DNA from: Diogma glabrata
Lineage: Eukaryota > Arthropoda > Insecta > Diptera > Cylindrotomidae
Direction: 5' to 3'
Assembly: GCA_963693315.1 (NCBI GenBank)
Contig: OY856188.1
Location: 104,038,462 to 104,102,461 of the forward strand
Length of the DNA stretch: 64,000 nucleotides
The translations under genes and the position numbers were made by a program. Position 1 is the stretch's first letter. Every line of letters starts with the position of its first letter. Under the pieces are notes generated by a model that saw only the letters and a program-made list of their open reading frames with translations, did no database searches and was not told the DNA's origin. Below are positions 1-12,384 of the stretch, piece by piece.

Positions 1-1325
1 ATCTCCAAATATTCTATCAAATTGTGATTAACATATTTTTCAAATATTTAAGCCAATACCGACAAAATTGCAATCGGTCTATAATTTGTTAGAATCTATC
101 TTACTGCCTTTCTTTGAAATGGGTTGAATATTAGCCAGCTTCCATGAATCGGGAAATATTCCGGTTTCGTAAGATAAATAGAAGATTTTTGTTAGAAGTG
201 GAGCTAGTTGCCTAGCAAAATTTATTAGAATGAGGGGTGGAATACCGTCGGGGCCAGCGGATTTGTTGGTATTGATAGAAACAAGCATTTTTCGTACAAT
301 ATTACACCGAAAGATAATTGGCTTCATATTCGTTTCAACTTCGGGAATGAGTGTAGGGGAATAAGGAGGTTCAACTATGTTTGAGTTATCTGCGAAAATA
401 CGACCCAAAAGATCCGCCTTCTCTTTTGAGTCACTCACGGGAATGTCATTCAGAACTAAAGTTGAAATAGAGGATCGAGTGAAATCGCTCTGGGCTGATT
501 TAACTACCTGAAAGAAACTACGAGAGCCAGATGGGTGCTCGGCAAATTTGTTTGCTTTCTTCTGGATAAACGCGTCTTTGTCCAAATCTATTTTGTATTT
601 ACTAAAATTTCTGGCTTTTTTATAGGCTCAGGGCTTCTGGAGATTTATTTGAGTTATAGGCATTAAAAACTTTGCGTTTATTCCTCACCGACTCATCGAC
701 ATCTCGCGTGAACCAAGGCTCAGTTTTAGGAGTGATTAGTCGATTTGGAATAAACCGCCTCATTCCATCTTTTATAAATTCAGAAACTCTTAATGCAGAT
801 GTGCTAGGATCCTGCTCAGCACAACATACAGCTTTCCAATGTGTTTCTTCATAAAAGTTTCTCAGTCCGTCCCAGTCAGCACGTTTATAATTCCAAACTC
901 GACGAGGATTGGCTTTAATTGGTGAAGGTGATGCAAATTGTACTATGGCTGATATTAGTAAATGGTCCGATGATCCGAGAGGTTGTTCAACTTTTGTTTT
1001 CGTTGTATCGGGTTCGTTTGTCAAAAACAGATCCAACAAATTATTATTATGATGTGTATTATCTGATATTCTAGTCGGACACTCTATGATTTGCGTCAAA
1101 CCATGGTAATCGGCGAGCAATAGTTCAGCATGTCTTCCTACGTCGTCAGTGCGTGATGAGTATTTCAGCCATTCTTTGTTATGAATGTTAAAGTCCCCAA
1201 GAATGACGAGTCTTGCTTTGGGGTAGTCGGCGCTAATTTTGTCCAGGTTAGACGAAAGTTTTTAAAAAAAAGGACAACCTGGGGGAGAGTTTGGAGATCT
1301 GTATAAGCCTATTATAAACATAGGT
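1..1325 (-). mobile_element. Jockey-type non-LTR retrotransposon, broken ORF2 (endonuclease plus start of reverse transcriptase)
   Basis: Reading the minus strand from about 1325 down to 1, fragments of a LINE ORF2 appear in the correct order. An apurinic endonuclease comes first, with a GLYRSPNSP block near 1290-1315, LGDFN near 1190-1205, and SDHLLIS near 960-975. The linker follows, then the N-terminal reverse transcriptase, with NKSAGPDGIPPLIL near 235-275 and NYRPIAILSVLA at 10-75. The element runs off the left edge before the catalytic FADD box. Frames change near 590-620 and near 1260, and there is a stop in the 20-50 stretch, so it is a pseudogene. The same block (INTNKA...PDRIPPIIL) recurs in the Jockey copy at 42.8 kb, so the two are related. 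The protein would nick DNA and copy its RNA at the target site. The family class is secure; the exact clade is less so. Confidence 0.88.
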
Positions 1326-1698
1326 AAGCAGGTAGCAGGTAATTGGGAAAAACCCATTACCAAAATATAAAAACAATAGAAATAAAACGGACGATACAGA
1401 ATGCACCTTACCTTACACATAAGTTTCTTTTCCTGTTTTGTGGGCGGAGCACTTCACTTTGGTGAACTTTTAAACACTTAATTTTTAATATTTTAAGAAA
1501 CACTATATGTAATAAAGTTTTGTTAATTCTTTTCTTTACTTAATCCGTTGAAAATATAGAGGATTAGTTTGTTTTATGGAAAAAAAAGGTTTATATTAAA
1601 ACTTATTACTTTTACTTATTTTTAACACTTTTATTGGTTTGGTAAAAATTTAACTAGACATAATAGAACTTTAAACTTCTATTTTGATTTTTCTTTAG
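1326..1698. other. AT-rich gap, no gene seen
   Basis: This stretch lies between the LINE remnant and the Atg9 exon fragment. No open frame of note is visible. Its right edge ends in a pyrimidine-rich tract and AG at 1697-1698 that looks like a 3' splice site for the next feature. Confidence 0.5.
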
Positions 1699-2075
1699 TT
1701 TGCAAAGACACAAGCGTATCGTTCGTAAGACAAATTGTTAATGATATTGAATATATTTTATGATATGATATTGAATATATTTTATTTCTTGGTCCATGGT
1801 CACAATGTGGTAGATTATATTTAAGACACTTTAATGAATTAGATCACGAATTGGATGCTCGTTTAAATCGTGCATACCGGCCTGCTGTAAAATATATGAA
1901 TTCATTTTCTTCACCGTTCATGGCTATTAGCTGGAAAAATCCTGTTTTCATTTCCGGTGGAATTTTCACTGCTTTTATATTTTTAATAGTTTGCGATAAA
2001 GATGTTATACATTCCATTATAGTTGGAATTTTTTTTGAGGATGCAATTGTAATGAAGCGCTGCTTCGTTGAATAT
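1699..2075 (+). pseudogene. Atg9: Atg9 (autophagy lipid scramblase) exon fragment, probably a pseudogene
   Basis: One frame reads through a run typical of the Atg9 core: RLYLRHFNELDHELDARLNR, then PAVKYMNSFSSP, then a hydrophobic segment (GGIFTAFIFLIV) followed by CDKDV. Atg9 is a multi-span membrane protein that moves lipids during autophagosome growth; RHFNELDHEL and KYMN...SP are among its most conserved stretches. The fragment begins directly after TTTTTCTTTAG (to 1698), a good 3' splice site, which argues for a duplicated genomic exon rather than a processed copy. A 24-bp tandem duplication (units at 1743 and 1767) puts a TGA in frame at 1761-1763. Similarity fades after about 2060, and a SINE-like repeat begins at 2076, so the end is lost. 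No neighbouring Atg9 exon was seen. It could be a real exon of a gene outside the window, but the stop and the SINE junction make a pseudogene more likely. Confidence 0.72.
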
Positions 2076-2281
2076 CAACGAAGTGGCATAGCAGGCCGCG
2101 TACCTAGCGAGATTTATTTAGCCCCAAACTAGCTTCAGTAAGTGGGGTCGAACGTAGAATACCTGCTACTCCAACACAAATATCAGTAACGTACGCGTAT
2201 CTCTCGATAAAAACGGTTTAAACGGAAAAACAAGTGAAAAAAAGTAGACTCTAACGACCCCCGTATATGAAAGAACCGCGC
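2076..2281 (+). repeat. tRNA-like SINE candidate, copy 1 of 3
   Basis: This copy is homologous to 13485-13690 and 50521-50727. All three are 206-207 bp long and sit in different flanking DNA. A perfect RNA polymerase III A-box-like motif, TGGCATAGCAGG, is at 2084-2095. A B-box-like GGTCGAACG follows about 60 bp later at 2147-2155. The tract CCTGCTACTCC (2161-2172) can pair with the start of the repeat as a tRNA acceptor stem would. The far end carries GACTCTAACGACC, which is GACTCTGGCGACC in the other copies. No poly-A tail or TSD was found. A solo-LTR family is the main alternative. Confidence 0.45.
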
Positions 2282-3636
2282 CAGCAGTCAAAGGCGGTAC
2301 CATTTAATAAAACCACCAAATATCGCAATTCACGTTTCCGTTTGATTTCCAATAAAACTAATGCAATTTTCCTTGTTTTCACGCAGCAATAAAATTAATC
2401 CACTTTGGTTTCACAGGGTTTTATTTTAATAAATTAAACAAAATTAATAATACACATTACATGTCCGTACATCGGAAATTTTGTTCAAGTTCGAACTTTT
2501 AACTGTTCACAATTTCTTGATAATTTTAGTGACGAATAAATTTGATTTTGTTTCTTTTTTTGTACACTTAAATTAGTTGATCTGATATACATTAAATTCT
2601 GTTTATAGTAACATTAATATTAATTGATTTTGTTTTGTTTATTTATTCTAGGTTTTTTTAGTTGTTTTTGTTTATATGTCGATTTGACAGCTCTAGATTT
2701 ATCATGCATATGGTTTCGATAACAATTTTAATTTTCGATATTAGCAAAACTTAACGTTTTGTTTCTGACTTATTCACAATAACGAGAAACAATAATCTAA
2801 TGATTATATTGTTTAGCATTTTTATGCAATAAAATTTTACAAACCACAACTCTATTTCGCGTGTAGCTAATAATTTTTACACGACAAAATATAAATAAAT
2901 TAACACTGAATTATTTCACCAAACACATTAAAAAAGACAAGATACAATAACCTCGAACATTTTAGTTTATTTCTCACTGTTTAGAAATTTTAATGCCAAC
3001 TCATCAAAATGTCAAAATCCACCGCATGAATCCAATAGGAAAATTGGCAATCGACTAAGAGACAGAAGACCTCTATCGGCAGAGATTTATAGTAGATTAA
3101 CAAAAGTAGATTAGACAATAACAAAACGATAAGCTTGTTTCTTGGGAATTTTTTCGTTGAATATGGTACCCACTAAGGAGATTGCACAACTGCTTCGTAA
3201 CAAACTGGAAAAAAAATTATGTAAAGGATGATTATAAATTGAATGTCAGAAATTGTGTTTACAAAGGGCGAAAATAACTTAAAAAGTTCTTGATATTAAT
3301 GTAAACGAGAAGTAACACATTGAGCTTGATTTGCAAATCAGTGTATTTCTTTCTTTTTGGAAAAAATAGAGCGATTCTAAATTAAGGGGATTACACAACT
3401 GCTTCGTAGATTGTACAACTGCTTCGTTACACAATTAAAATATTGAATTAGTTGTATATTGCATATTATTTGTTGTTGAATTTGGTAGATGTTTTGCTGG
3501 TAATAATAATTTGTATATAAAATTTTTTTCTTGGTATGGTAGGTCTAAGAAGCCATCCATGGGGCTTCACCCCTTAACAGTGATGATGTTCCTAGGTCGC
3601 CTCTGTCCATTATGGACATGCGATCAAAGTTCATTA
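2282..3636. other. AT-rich gap, no gene seen
   Basis: No coding stretch stands out on either strand. The only pattern noted is the phrase CAACTGCTTCGT, present three times between 3186 and 3430. Confidence 0.5.
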
Positions 3637-3761
3637 GTTCTCTTCATTCCGCGGAAGTTTTCTGGTGTCAAGGAATGACTACTGATGTGTTTGTACTTAG
3701 GTATAAACCAGTAGTATCATTCCTTACTCAGGAACTTCCTCAATGAAATGAAGAGGGGAAC
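3637..3761. repeat. Imperfect inverted repeat / long hairpin
   Basis: The arms 3637-3696 and 3701-3761 are imperfect reverse complements (for example AAGGAATGA-CTACTG against AAGGAATGATACTACTGG) with a loop of only about 4 bases. A transcript would fold into a ~60-bp bulged stem. This may be a foldback element or a small-RNA precursor; nothing separates the two here. Confidence 0.55.
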
Positions 3762-6700
3762 CAATTCATTTTTTTTCCTGGATTAGAGGCTTCACCTCAT
3801 ACAATTTCAATTTTACTTCTGTTAGATAATCTTTAGCCTTTGAAATAGAACAATGTGTTTGGAGTTTAAGACTTGAAGTCTGGCGCTCGGGAGCGTTCTC
3901 CAAAAATGGCATTAGTTCTAATGATAATATATTGTCTAGGTTGAGGAACCACAACTAGGTCAGTGGAACTGGACCTAAGGTCTAATCGTGACAGTTGTGG
4001 TTGCCTTTGTTAAGAGTGGGAGGAACCGTTTTGTAGAATTTTTAACTTTAGGCGAATCTGGACTTGGGAATCTCTTATCTAATTAAATAAAAACAAAATA
4101 AATAAATAAATAATTTTTGAAAATATAAATAAATAAAATTTTTCTAAATAAAATATATTTTTTCGTACAAATAAATAAATTTAAATAATTTTAGGTACAA
4201 ATTAAATAAATAAAATTTTTATTAAGCAAATTGCATACAGATATTAATATTAACAATAATTTAAATATTTTTATTGTTTTAATATAAAATAAATAAATAT
4301 TCATATAAAAATTCAAATTCATTATACATGGCTTTTCATTCACTTCACTGTGTTCGATATAAAAACATTTAACAAAAGAAAGCAAAAATATAAACAATTT
4401 ACTATCGAATAAATACAATTCACTTCTAATTTTCACAATAATTTTTCGTTAACCGTTTTCAACGGTTTAACTTTTCCTTTTCTTTATTTTCTTTTTAACT
4501 TAATTATTAATTTGTTATTTTAACCTTCATTGTTTTCGATATAAGAACATTAATTAAATAAGCAAAAATTTAAATTCAAATGTTAAATCGAAAAGATTCA
4601 CTAATTATAACATTATCTACATCAAACACTTATGTTAAAAGAAAAGTACGCCAATAGAATACGCAACGAAACTTATACCAAAAATTAAAAACAAAACAAA
4701 AAATTAATTACATATGTACTACGCAAAACAAAAAAAACGCAAAATAAAACCGAACTACGACTAGAAACAAAGTCCCTTTTTCCGTCCAAATACCGTGATA
4801 ATTTCTTTAGGAGTCCCGACCAATCATTCTTTAACTTTTTTTTTTTTGTTTTTATTATTTACAAAATGTACAATATTGCTTCTTGTTCGCCTAAAATCTA
4901 TGTAAGATTGCACGGCAGAACTAACGTTTTTTTGTTTTATCAGTGTGTTTCGTATGTTTTAGTTAAATTTAATTACGTTATACATTAAATTCTAAACTAT
5001 TTCATATTCTAAGTAGTTGTGACACTAAATCATAAATTTTACTTAAATTTTATTCAGTTGACATTGGAGTCTTGAATTATTGTATTATATTATTTCCACC
5101 ACTCATTTCATTCGGCAGGTTTTTTATTTGAATTTAACATTGTGTATTCAAATACAAATCATTTGATTTTTTGAACCCCGACAGAGTTTCTGACTGATGA
5201 TGGAAGATCATAGAAAAGATTAAGCCCTCTATATGTTATATTATTGTTACAAGCGTTTGAAGAAAAGTTGCAAATCTGGTACTGTGACCGTCTTCTTGTT
5301 TCATATGTATGCAGTTCAGCAATTTGCGGTAGGATAATATCATTTTGTCTTTGATAAAATCATTTTGAACTTAACTCCAAACCTCAATTTTTATATGATC
5401 CCCCAACAAAACAAAGAAAGAAAATCATTACGTTACTAAAAAAAACAAAAAAAAAAGAAACTCAATTCCAGCAAACAACCAGTTAATTGAAAAAAAAAAA
5501 CGAATTTCCCCACAATTAACAACGGAAACTATTTAATTAAAAAAATGACTGAATTACAGTCTTACGAAAAAAAAAATAGAAAATTTTGAGGGTTTTAAAA
5601 CACATTTTTGCATATTCTGCAAAAACGAACTGTGAGAAATTTTAGGAATAGTATATGTCTAGACTAAAGTGAGACACCTGCTTTTACTAAATTCGGAAAC
5701 AAAACGACGAGTGAGAAAATTTTAATTACAATAATTGAGGTTTTGCGTGATTAGCAGAACAGAAACATAAAAGAAAAAATGACTTCGCACATGGATGAAT
5801 TTATGTCTGAAATTGAACTTGGAACGAAGGGAACTGAAACCCGACGAGCTTTGGGAAAGCGGTGTTTCTGGGAATATCCTTTGCCGCAAGTGGTGACTCT
5901 AATTGAAACAATGCAAATATTAATTCTATCAAGGTTATCTTATCAAATGAATTAGACGATCAACAATTATATCGTTTAATCCAAATATTCCAAGAAATAA
6001 TAATCTTTAATTTCCTTTAAAAGAACATTAGTAAGTTAGTTCATAGTGTTAATTCTTTCTTAGTGTTAATTCTTTACAGTTTCGACACATAAATAATTTT
6101 TTCCCTTTCTGAATTTCTTTCTCAACAGAAATAATTTTCTAGGTAATTTCACTAATCATTGATAAATAAATTGTTCTAACATCTTCTAAATTGAACCAAA
6201 ATGTTTCTAATTAAACATGAAAATTTCACTAATCAATTTGACTAGTAGATTTGGTAGATAAGACAATTTTTACAATTATGATTATTATGCCAACTCACTG
6301 ACATTTTAGTGCACTCTTTAATATTAAAATGACAACTCAACAGAATTACAAGTGAGATTCTCGTATTTATAATTATTGAAAACTTCGAAATCGATGCGTT
6401 CGTATTCCATGTTTTCAACAATTATGAATTATTTATTTATTTATACAATGTAGTTTCACATAAGAAATTCCTTTTTAAACCTAAGTTTATCGTGAACAGA
6501 TTATAATATTGATTATTCATTGATTAAAGATTAATAAAAAAAAAAAAATAGAATTATGTGTTGATAAGTGAAGAGAATGTAAATAGACACAGTCGCGACT
6601 GATAACATTTGTACAACTTGTACATGTATGTCATCATCATAATAAGCTTTAATGTAATTTATAATTTTCCTCATCAATTTGAACTTACTTTTTAATCCAC

Positions 6701-8055
6701 TAACACTATCAAGTGGATAATAATTTTAGATGTCAAAATTTAAAGAAAACTTTGCCACTCGTTTATAAAACACCAAGAAAATTATTATTATTGTTTGGGA
6801 ATTTGAAACCCAAAACAATACATCACTTTTAAGTGTTTTCGAATTTGCATCCACTGTTGTCAACCGAATGCCTTCTACCAATAATCTCCATCCAACTCTC
6901 CCACATCTACCGCATGTATTCTACTGCATATATTGTCAAAAACTACGCATTCGCGTAAAAAAGAAAAAAAAATTCAAACAACAACCAATGAGTTTGTTAT
7001 GTGGAGAAGCGAAAGAGTGGCTCTACATCGGTAATAACCTTTTTTTTATGACGCGCAGTCCGAATCGATAAGTGTAACTACTTCGTAATAAAATGTTCAA
7101 CTTTCAGTAATATTATCAATTGATAATTTGTTTGAGAATTCAGCGCAATATTTATCATTATTATTTATTCTAAATTTCATAAATTTATTAATGATCAAAC
7201 TTCATCCAACTATCAAATTATTTGCTTTTGCTGTATATTTTTTGACGAGGTCAATCTCAATCTGAAAAAAATAATACAAATGAATAGAAATATGCAAGCA
7301 ATACGTGTAATCTATTTTCTCACCATTTGCATTTTTAAATAACGGCCAATTGCTGCAAATTTCTGAAATTGATTTGCCATTATTTAAAGTCTGTCGGTAA
7401 TTATATCAATTTTCCCATTTTATTAATACTTCTTTCCATAGCTTGTCTATATGTTTCAACCATAGTCTAGCTTCTTCATCTATCGTTTCATCAAAAACAC
7501 TAGTAGCATTAGTAGAGTTAGTTGAAACGATTGAGTAGTGCAAGATATTACCTCCAGATGGAAGCAAAGATTGCACTAACTAACGTTAAAGATTTTGTCT
7601 GCTTAGTTAGTACCCGGACCCGGTTTTTCGACTTCGCTCAGACGTATATTAGGTCGTGGGTTGTCCAGTAACTAAGCAGTCCTAGTAGTAAGCGGTATAA
7701 ATGTTAACCCCAATGAAAGAAGAACTACGTTCCGACCCTACCATACCTTTCCGTTGAAGCATGTTCCCTCTAGGTTGTTTAAGCTTCCTGGTTCTTACAT
7801 AGACAGAACCATCTCCGCTCTAGCGTGGCCTCAGACCACACTACTAGCGGCATCCTTACTACTATCTACTTATATATTTTTTCCTTTTTCTTTTTATTGG
7901 ATCATTTACAACATTAAACCTTAAAACTAAACTCACCCGTTTTTCTCCTTTTCCTTCTGGTTGCACCTCCACGGTTTTCTCAATAAAAAACCAATAAAAC
8001 CCCACAATTGTATTTCTACCGTAGGAACATATATTTGCAATCTTTAACTTAAACA
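3762..8055. other. Gene-poor AT-rich region
   Basis: About 4.3 kb of A/T-run-rich sequence with no recognised protein. Small open frames at 4191-4436, 6868-7071 and 7862-8056 are lysine/phenylalanine-rich products of base composition. A 58-codon frame at 5779-5955 (+) starts ATG after A-rich sequence and has mixed composition, but I do not recognise it. The 7560-7870 part is less AT-rich and has short inverted repeats (CTGCTTAGTTA near 7598 and 7665), perhaps an old element end. Confidence 0.45.
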
Positions 8056-8059
8056 CAAA

Positions 8060-8612
8060 AAGATTCTTAACCTCAACTGGCTTTGGTATTCATTTATGTT
8101 CTTTAGAACATAATCTCTTCTAAACATAAAATTATTTATCAAAACGTACGGTTTTGGTATTCTTTTATTTTTGTTTTTATTTTCTTTAGAACCTAATTTT
8201 TCCTACATATACAATTATTTATCAAAACGTACGGTTTTGGTATTCTTTTATTATTTTTTTTTTTATTTTCTTTAGAATATAATTTTTTTCTAAATACAGA
8301 ACTAAATTCTTAACAGGTTCTGGTATTTTTTTATATTCTTTAGAACCTAATTTTTTTCTAAATACACAATTAATTATCCAAACGTACACAAAACAGAACT
8401 AAATTCTTAACAGGTTCTGGTATTTTTTTATATTCTTTAGAACATAATTTTTCTAAATACACAATTAATTATCCAAAACGTACACAAAACAGAACTAAAT
8501 TCTTAACAGGTTTTGGTATTTTTTTTATATTCTTTAGAACATAATTTTTTCTAAATACACAATTAATTATCCAAACGTACACAAAACAGAACTAAATTCT
8601 TAACAGGTTTTC
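8060..8612. repeat. Tandem array, ~97-bp unit
   Basis: The phrase AACAGGTTYTGGTATT recurs at about 8313, 8410, 8506 and 8603, giving periods of 97, 96 and 97 bp. Each unit holds a TTCTTTAGAACATAA block and AAACGTACACAAAACAGAAC. Two older, more diverged units precede these from about 8060 (marked by AAAACGTACGGTTTTGGTATTC). Confidence 0.9.
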
Positions 8613-10077
8613 ACTATTATAATTGGTTTTCAATAAAAGTAGTAAATTATTTCAATTATTATTCAAAAAAACTTATAAAAAACAACAAAAATTAAACCAA
8701 AAACATAAAACAAAAAAACACAACAACACCAAAAAAACTTTGTAACGAGTTGAGTTAAAATATTAAACCATCCTCAACCAAATTCTACAACCCCAACCAC
8801 TCCCGAGCACGAGACTACATCTCTCAAACAATACTCAAAATCGACTCCCAGAACTTCGATAATGGAAAAAAATTTTTCAGGCCAGAAAATTTGAATCAGC
8901 ATAAAAGTATGTATTTTCTTGTTATCACAAGAAAATGAATTTTTATATTATTTTTTTACGAAAGAAAATTAAATGTGAGAAAAGATTCAAATTAACTAGA
9001 AAAAGTAATGTGATATATATTTCAAATGCATATACCGAAAGTAGAGAGAAGATTTTTAATGATTTGTAAATTATGAAAACATTTGTCTTTTTCCCAGACA
9101 AATGGAAAAGGAATCAAATTATTACAAAATTAGTTGACCTCGAAGTTTTGTGGACGAGCATAAAAATTTTGCGATTAGATTTGTGATAGTCAACTTAACA
9201 TGAGAACAATTTAAGAAATTTGGAAAAGGGAGTAAAATTTTGATAAGAAAAAGAATTAATGAAACGTTAAAACGTTACATAGTTAATTCTTTGAAAATGT
9301 TGTTGTTAGTGGATTGTTTTATCCATAAACCTAGTTTTCTTAATTTTTTTAGGGAGTTGTAATAACGATCTGGCAGCTTTCCTCTATTATGCTGGTTTTT
9401 ATCACCTTTAATAAAATAAATTTACCTATTTTCATAAGTAAAAAGTATTAATATTTTATCATTTAATGATTCAAAATCATTTGATTTTAATTCTTTTTTA
9501 TTTTTTATTGAATAATCTATAATTATTTCCACCAAAATTTTCCGTATTCCCCGTTTAGTTTTTTGTTTAAGGTATAAAATTTAAGAATACTTTGTCCCTT
9601 AGAGTGACTGTTGTATTGATGAAGCATCATATTATCAGTGACTGTGCATTAAAGCATTTTTTAAGAATTATAAAGAATTTTATGTACATGTCTTGTCACT
9701 ATCAGTACTTGAGACTGTTTTTGGAATAGCCTTACTACTTTTGAAAATCCAGTCACTTACTTCATCTGTTAATTATAAACTTTCAAAGTTTCTAGCACTC
9801 CTGATTTGATATTCCTGTTATAAAATGTAATATTAAAATCATTCATTAACAAATCTATGAGAGCTAGCAAATTTATGACGGTAGCACATAAGAGCACTTT
9901 ATAGAAAACATATTTAAAAAAACCAACAAATACTATGAATTTGTTTCAATAAAATAAAGTGATTTTGTATTAAATATTTATGTACAATATTTCTAACTAT
10001 TAATTAAAGCCGTATTAAAAAAATGTTATAAAATATTAATTATTTAATTTACTATATATACACTTACTGAGCGTTTT
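8613..10077. other. AT-rich gap, no gene seen
   Basis: No supported coding sequence or element end was seen. At the right edge, CACTTAC (10071-10077) is the reverse complement of a consensus 5' splice site used by the next feature. Confidence 0.45.
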
Positions 10078-10200
10078 GACTTATTTAAATTGTCTTTGAA
10101 ACGAATGCGCTGACCGATTTCAGAATATGGAAATAAAGTGTCGATGTCTGAATTTTCTATTATTTTTAAATCGTCAATAATAAATCCCAAATTAACAATT
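10078..10200 (-). pseudogene. Exon fragment resembling the C-terminal half of a SAM domain
   Basis: On the minus strand an open stretch reads NLGFIIDDLKIIENSDIDTL, followed by LFPYSEIGQRIRFKDNL, and ends exactly at a GTAAGTG splice donor (10077-10071). The L...D...L.D...I.DLFP.IGQRI.F pattern matches the end of sterile alpha motif (SAM) domains, where helix 5 carries I/VG.R.KF. SAM domains are protein- or RNA-binding modules. No downstream exon or start codon could be linked. Such SAM exons occur in multi-copy, perhaps transposon-linked, arthropod genes, as far as I recall. The exon call is supported by frame, splice donor and pattern together; the SAM label is tentative. Confidence 0.5.
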
Positions 10201-10261
10201 TATTTATTTTAATAATTTATTTATTTTATTTTAATGACTTCAAAGGCTCAAACTGTTCTTC

Positions 10262-10293
10262 AGATGATATAGAACACAAGCGATCAATTAACT
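10262..10293. repeat. Shared block A, copy 1 (32-bp identity with 43928-43959)
   Basis: AGATGATATAGAACACAAGC plus the next 12 bases are identical at 10262-10293 and 43928-43959, while the flanks do not align. On the minus strand both copies read LIDRLCSISS, and the left copy continues to SEEQFEPLKSLK and a stop. It may be the end of a coding exon from a multi-copy element. Confidence 0.7.
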
Positions 10294-12384
10294 TCTTGTG
10301 TAATGGGGACTGGGCCTATTGATTACATTAATAGGACGCAATTTGACAGACTGCGCTCCAAGCGATGTAATATTTCAAGTAACTTGAGTCTTATGAGACC
10401 GAAAAAAAAAAGAACTATCACTCCAGCACAAATTAACTGATAAGCACGTATTTCGGAAATATTTAGACCAAAAAAAAAATAAAAGGAAAAAAGAAACTGA
10501 CGACCTTAGAAGAGAAGAGGCTACAACCGTCACATCCTCCACAATAATAAGATTTTATTTACATAATTGTAATTTACGTAATTAAACAAAAAATTATATA
10601 AAGGTCACTCACCCCATAGATTGTCCAGACTCCACATCTCAGCACGTTTGCCCTGCCTAGCCTATCATATTCGTAATATTAATTATATGACTTGGTTGCG
10701 CCACAGAACAAAGGCGATTGTTGATGTAAATTCCGAAAAAATATTTGTAAGAGGTAATTATTAATTCGTTGCGCCACTAAACAAAGGCAATAGTTGAACA
10801 ATAATCACACAATCAAAATTAATTCAGTGTAAATGTGGTAAAGAATACAAAGTTGTATCTTAACTAGATCAACGATACAGTTATCATCCGAGATATATTG
10901 TAAAAAAAAAACAAACCACGATATGGCCTTTGCCCAAAAAAAATCTCTGATATAAAAAAAACTTGAGGACCATGATGGTCTTCTAACAATTTACAAGAAT
11001 AATTTTATAATTTTTTTTAAATATAGTAAACAATAAAAAGACTTGCGTAATTGTTGATGGTGGTTCCAGATGTTGTGGACGTGTTTCCCGATCCTTAGTT
11101 TAGCAGTAGTAATAAACTCAATTTGTAGGAAAGATTCAGCTCGCTGCGATACAGTAATTGAATTTTGTACTATTCATTATCAATATTTCTCCATGGTATC
11201 CACCTTTGCTTTCATACAAGAATACACCCCTTGCCAGGATATGAAACCCGGAATTATCAATGCTGAATTTTTTTGTACCACACAATTTCCTTTATATTTT
11301 ACTTGCAATTCCCCTTTTTCTTCTAACACAGATCAATTTCTGTTATCACGCTACCCTGAACGTGTAGTTAGATTTCCTTTTTTTCAATTGACAACCTTCA
11401 ACACTTACAAAAAAACAACATCTATCAGAAATTTAAATTTTTATAGCAAAAATTTATTATCAAATTATGTTTTTATTTTTGGTTTTATTTCGTACAATAG
11501 GTGATGCACATTCAAAAAGATAAACTTAGTTTATTTTTAACAAAACAATATTTTTGTTTCTTTTACCGTTTACAAGGCACTATATCCTATTAGTACAAAC
11601 ACAACATATAACATTTTTTTTCATATACATTTCTCTTACTATTATTTTCATTACGATAGTTTCTTTTTGTTTCGATGTTTTTTCATTACAACTGAACAAA
11701 GTTTGCATTGGTTGAAGACCAAAAGAAGCTTTAATTTCACCAATTTCACAATCCGATTAATTTAAGTGCAAATAAAACAATCATGATTCAATGAAAATAT
11801 AGCTAACCAATTAATTTGGTTTTAATCAAATTTAAAATTATAACTATGAAAAAGTGAATTTTCCTTTTGAATTATAAACTCACGAACTCTAAAACGATTT
11901 CCTTCTTAATATCAGCGCTAAGCTAATCAATTTATTATTTTGAATCACAAGCCGAACCGACATTTAATTCTATTTTTCTTAAAACTGAAACACGAACTCC
12001 GAGAAATTGGTATTAATTAATCCTTTTTTGTTTTAAAATCAAAATTGAACTGATTTAAAATTAAACAACATGCCAGCATAAATAATATTTTTGTTTTTAG
12101 AATTAAGCGAGACAAAAGTCGGTTCATTGCAATTCCGTCTCTTTCTTTCGTGGTATTATAAAGAAAAAAAAACCAGTTTGGTTGATACTTTGAAACATTC
12201 GTTATATGAAAACAAATGTATGAGAAGAGATCTAATATTCTTGTTTCATTTTTTCTTATTTAAATATTGCAGCAGATTTGCAAGTAAAAGAAATTCATAA
12301 AGGAAAAGTCGTTTACACCGCCTGTGTATTAGTGATTACATTTAATATAAGATTATATGTATTGCAATGTTCGCCGTTTGTATG
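10294..12384. other. Low-copy repeat region with degenerate units; no confident gene
   Basis: Contents: a minus-strand CTATGGG^GTGAGTG donor-like site near 10606-10616; a repeated phrase (TTGCGCCAC then AACAAAGGC) near 10685 and 10760; shared block B at 10967-10991; and a 144-codon frame at 11070-11504 (+) that I do not recognise and do not trust as a gene. The rest is AT-rich. Confidence 0.4.
10967..10991. repeat. Shared block B, copy 1 (25-bp identity with 44995-45019)
   Basis: GGACCATGATGGTCTTCTAA plus 5 more bases are identical here and at 44995-45019. On the minus strand both read LLEDHHGP, the start of the conserved tail described at 44829-45190. Here the frame decays immediately after the motif. 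Confidence 0.7.

Noticed and set aside
5779..5955. 58-codon frame MTSHMDEFMSEIELGTKG...
   Set aside because: Short, no family recognised, no splice or neighbour support, though composition is less AT-biased than its surroundings.
11070..11504. 144-residue frame with signal-like start
   Set aside because: Mixed but unrecognised, no splice or promoter support, in decayed repeat DNA; too weak to call a gene.
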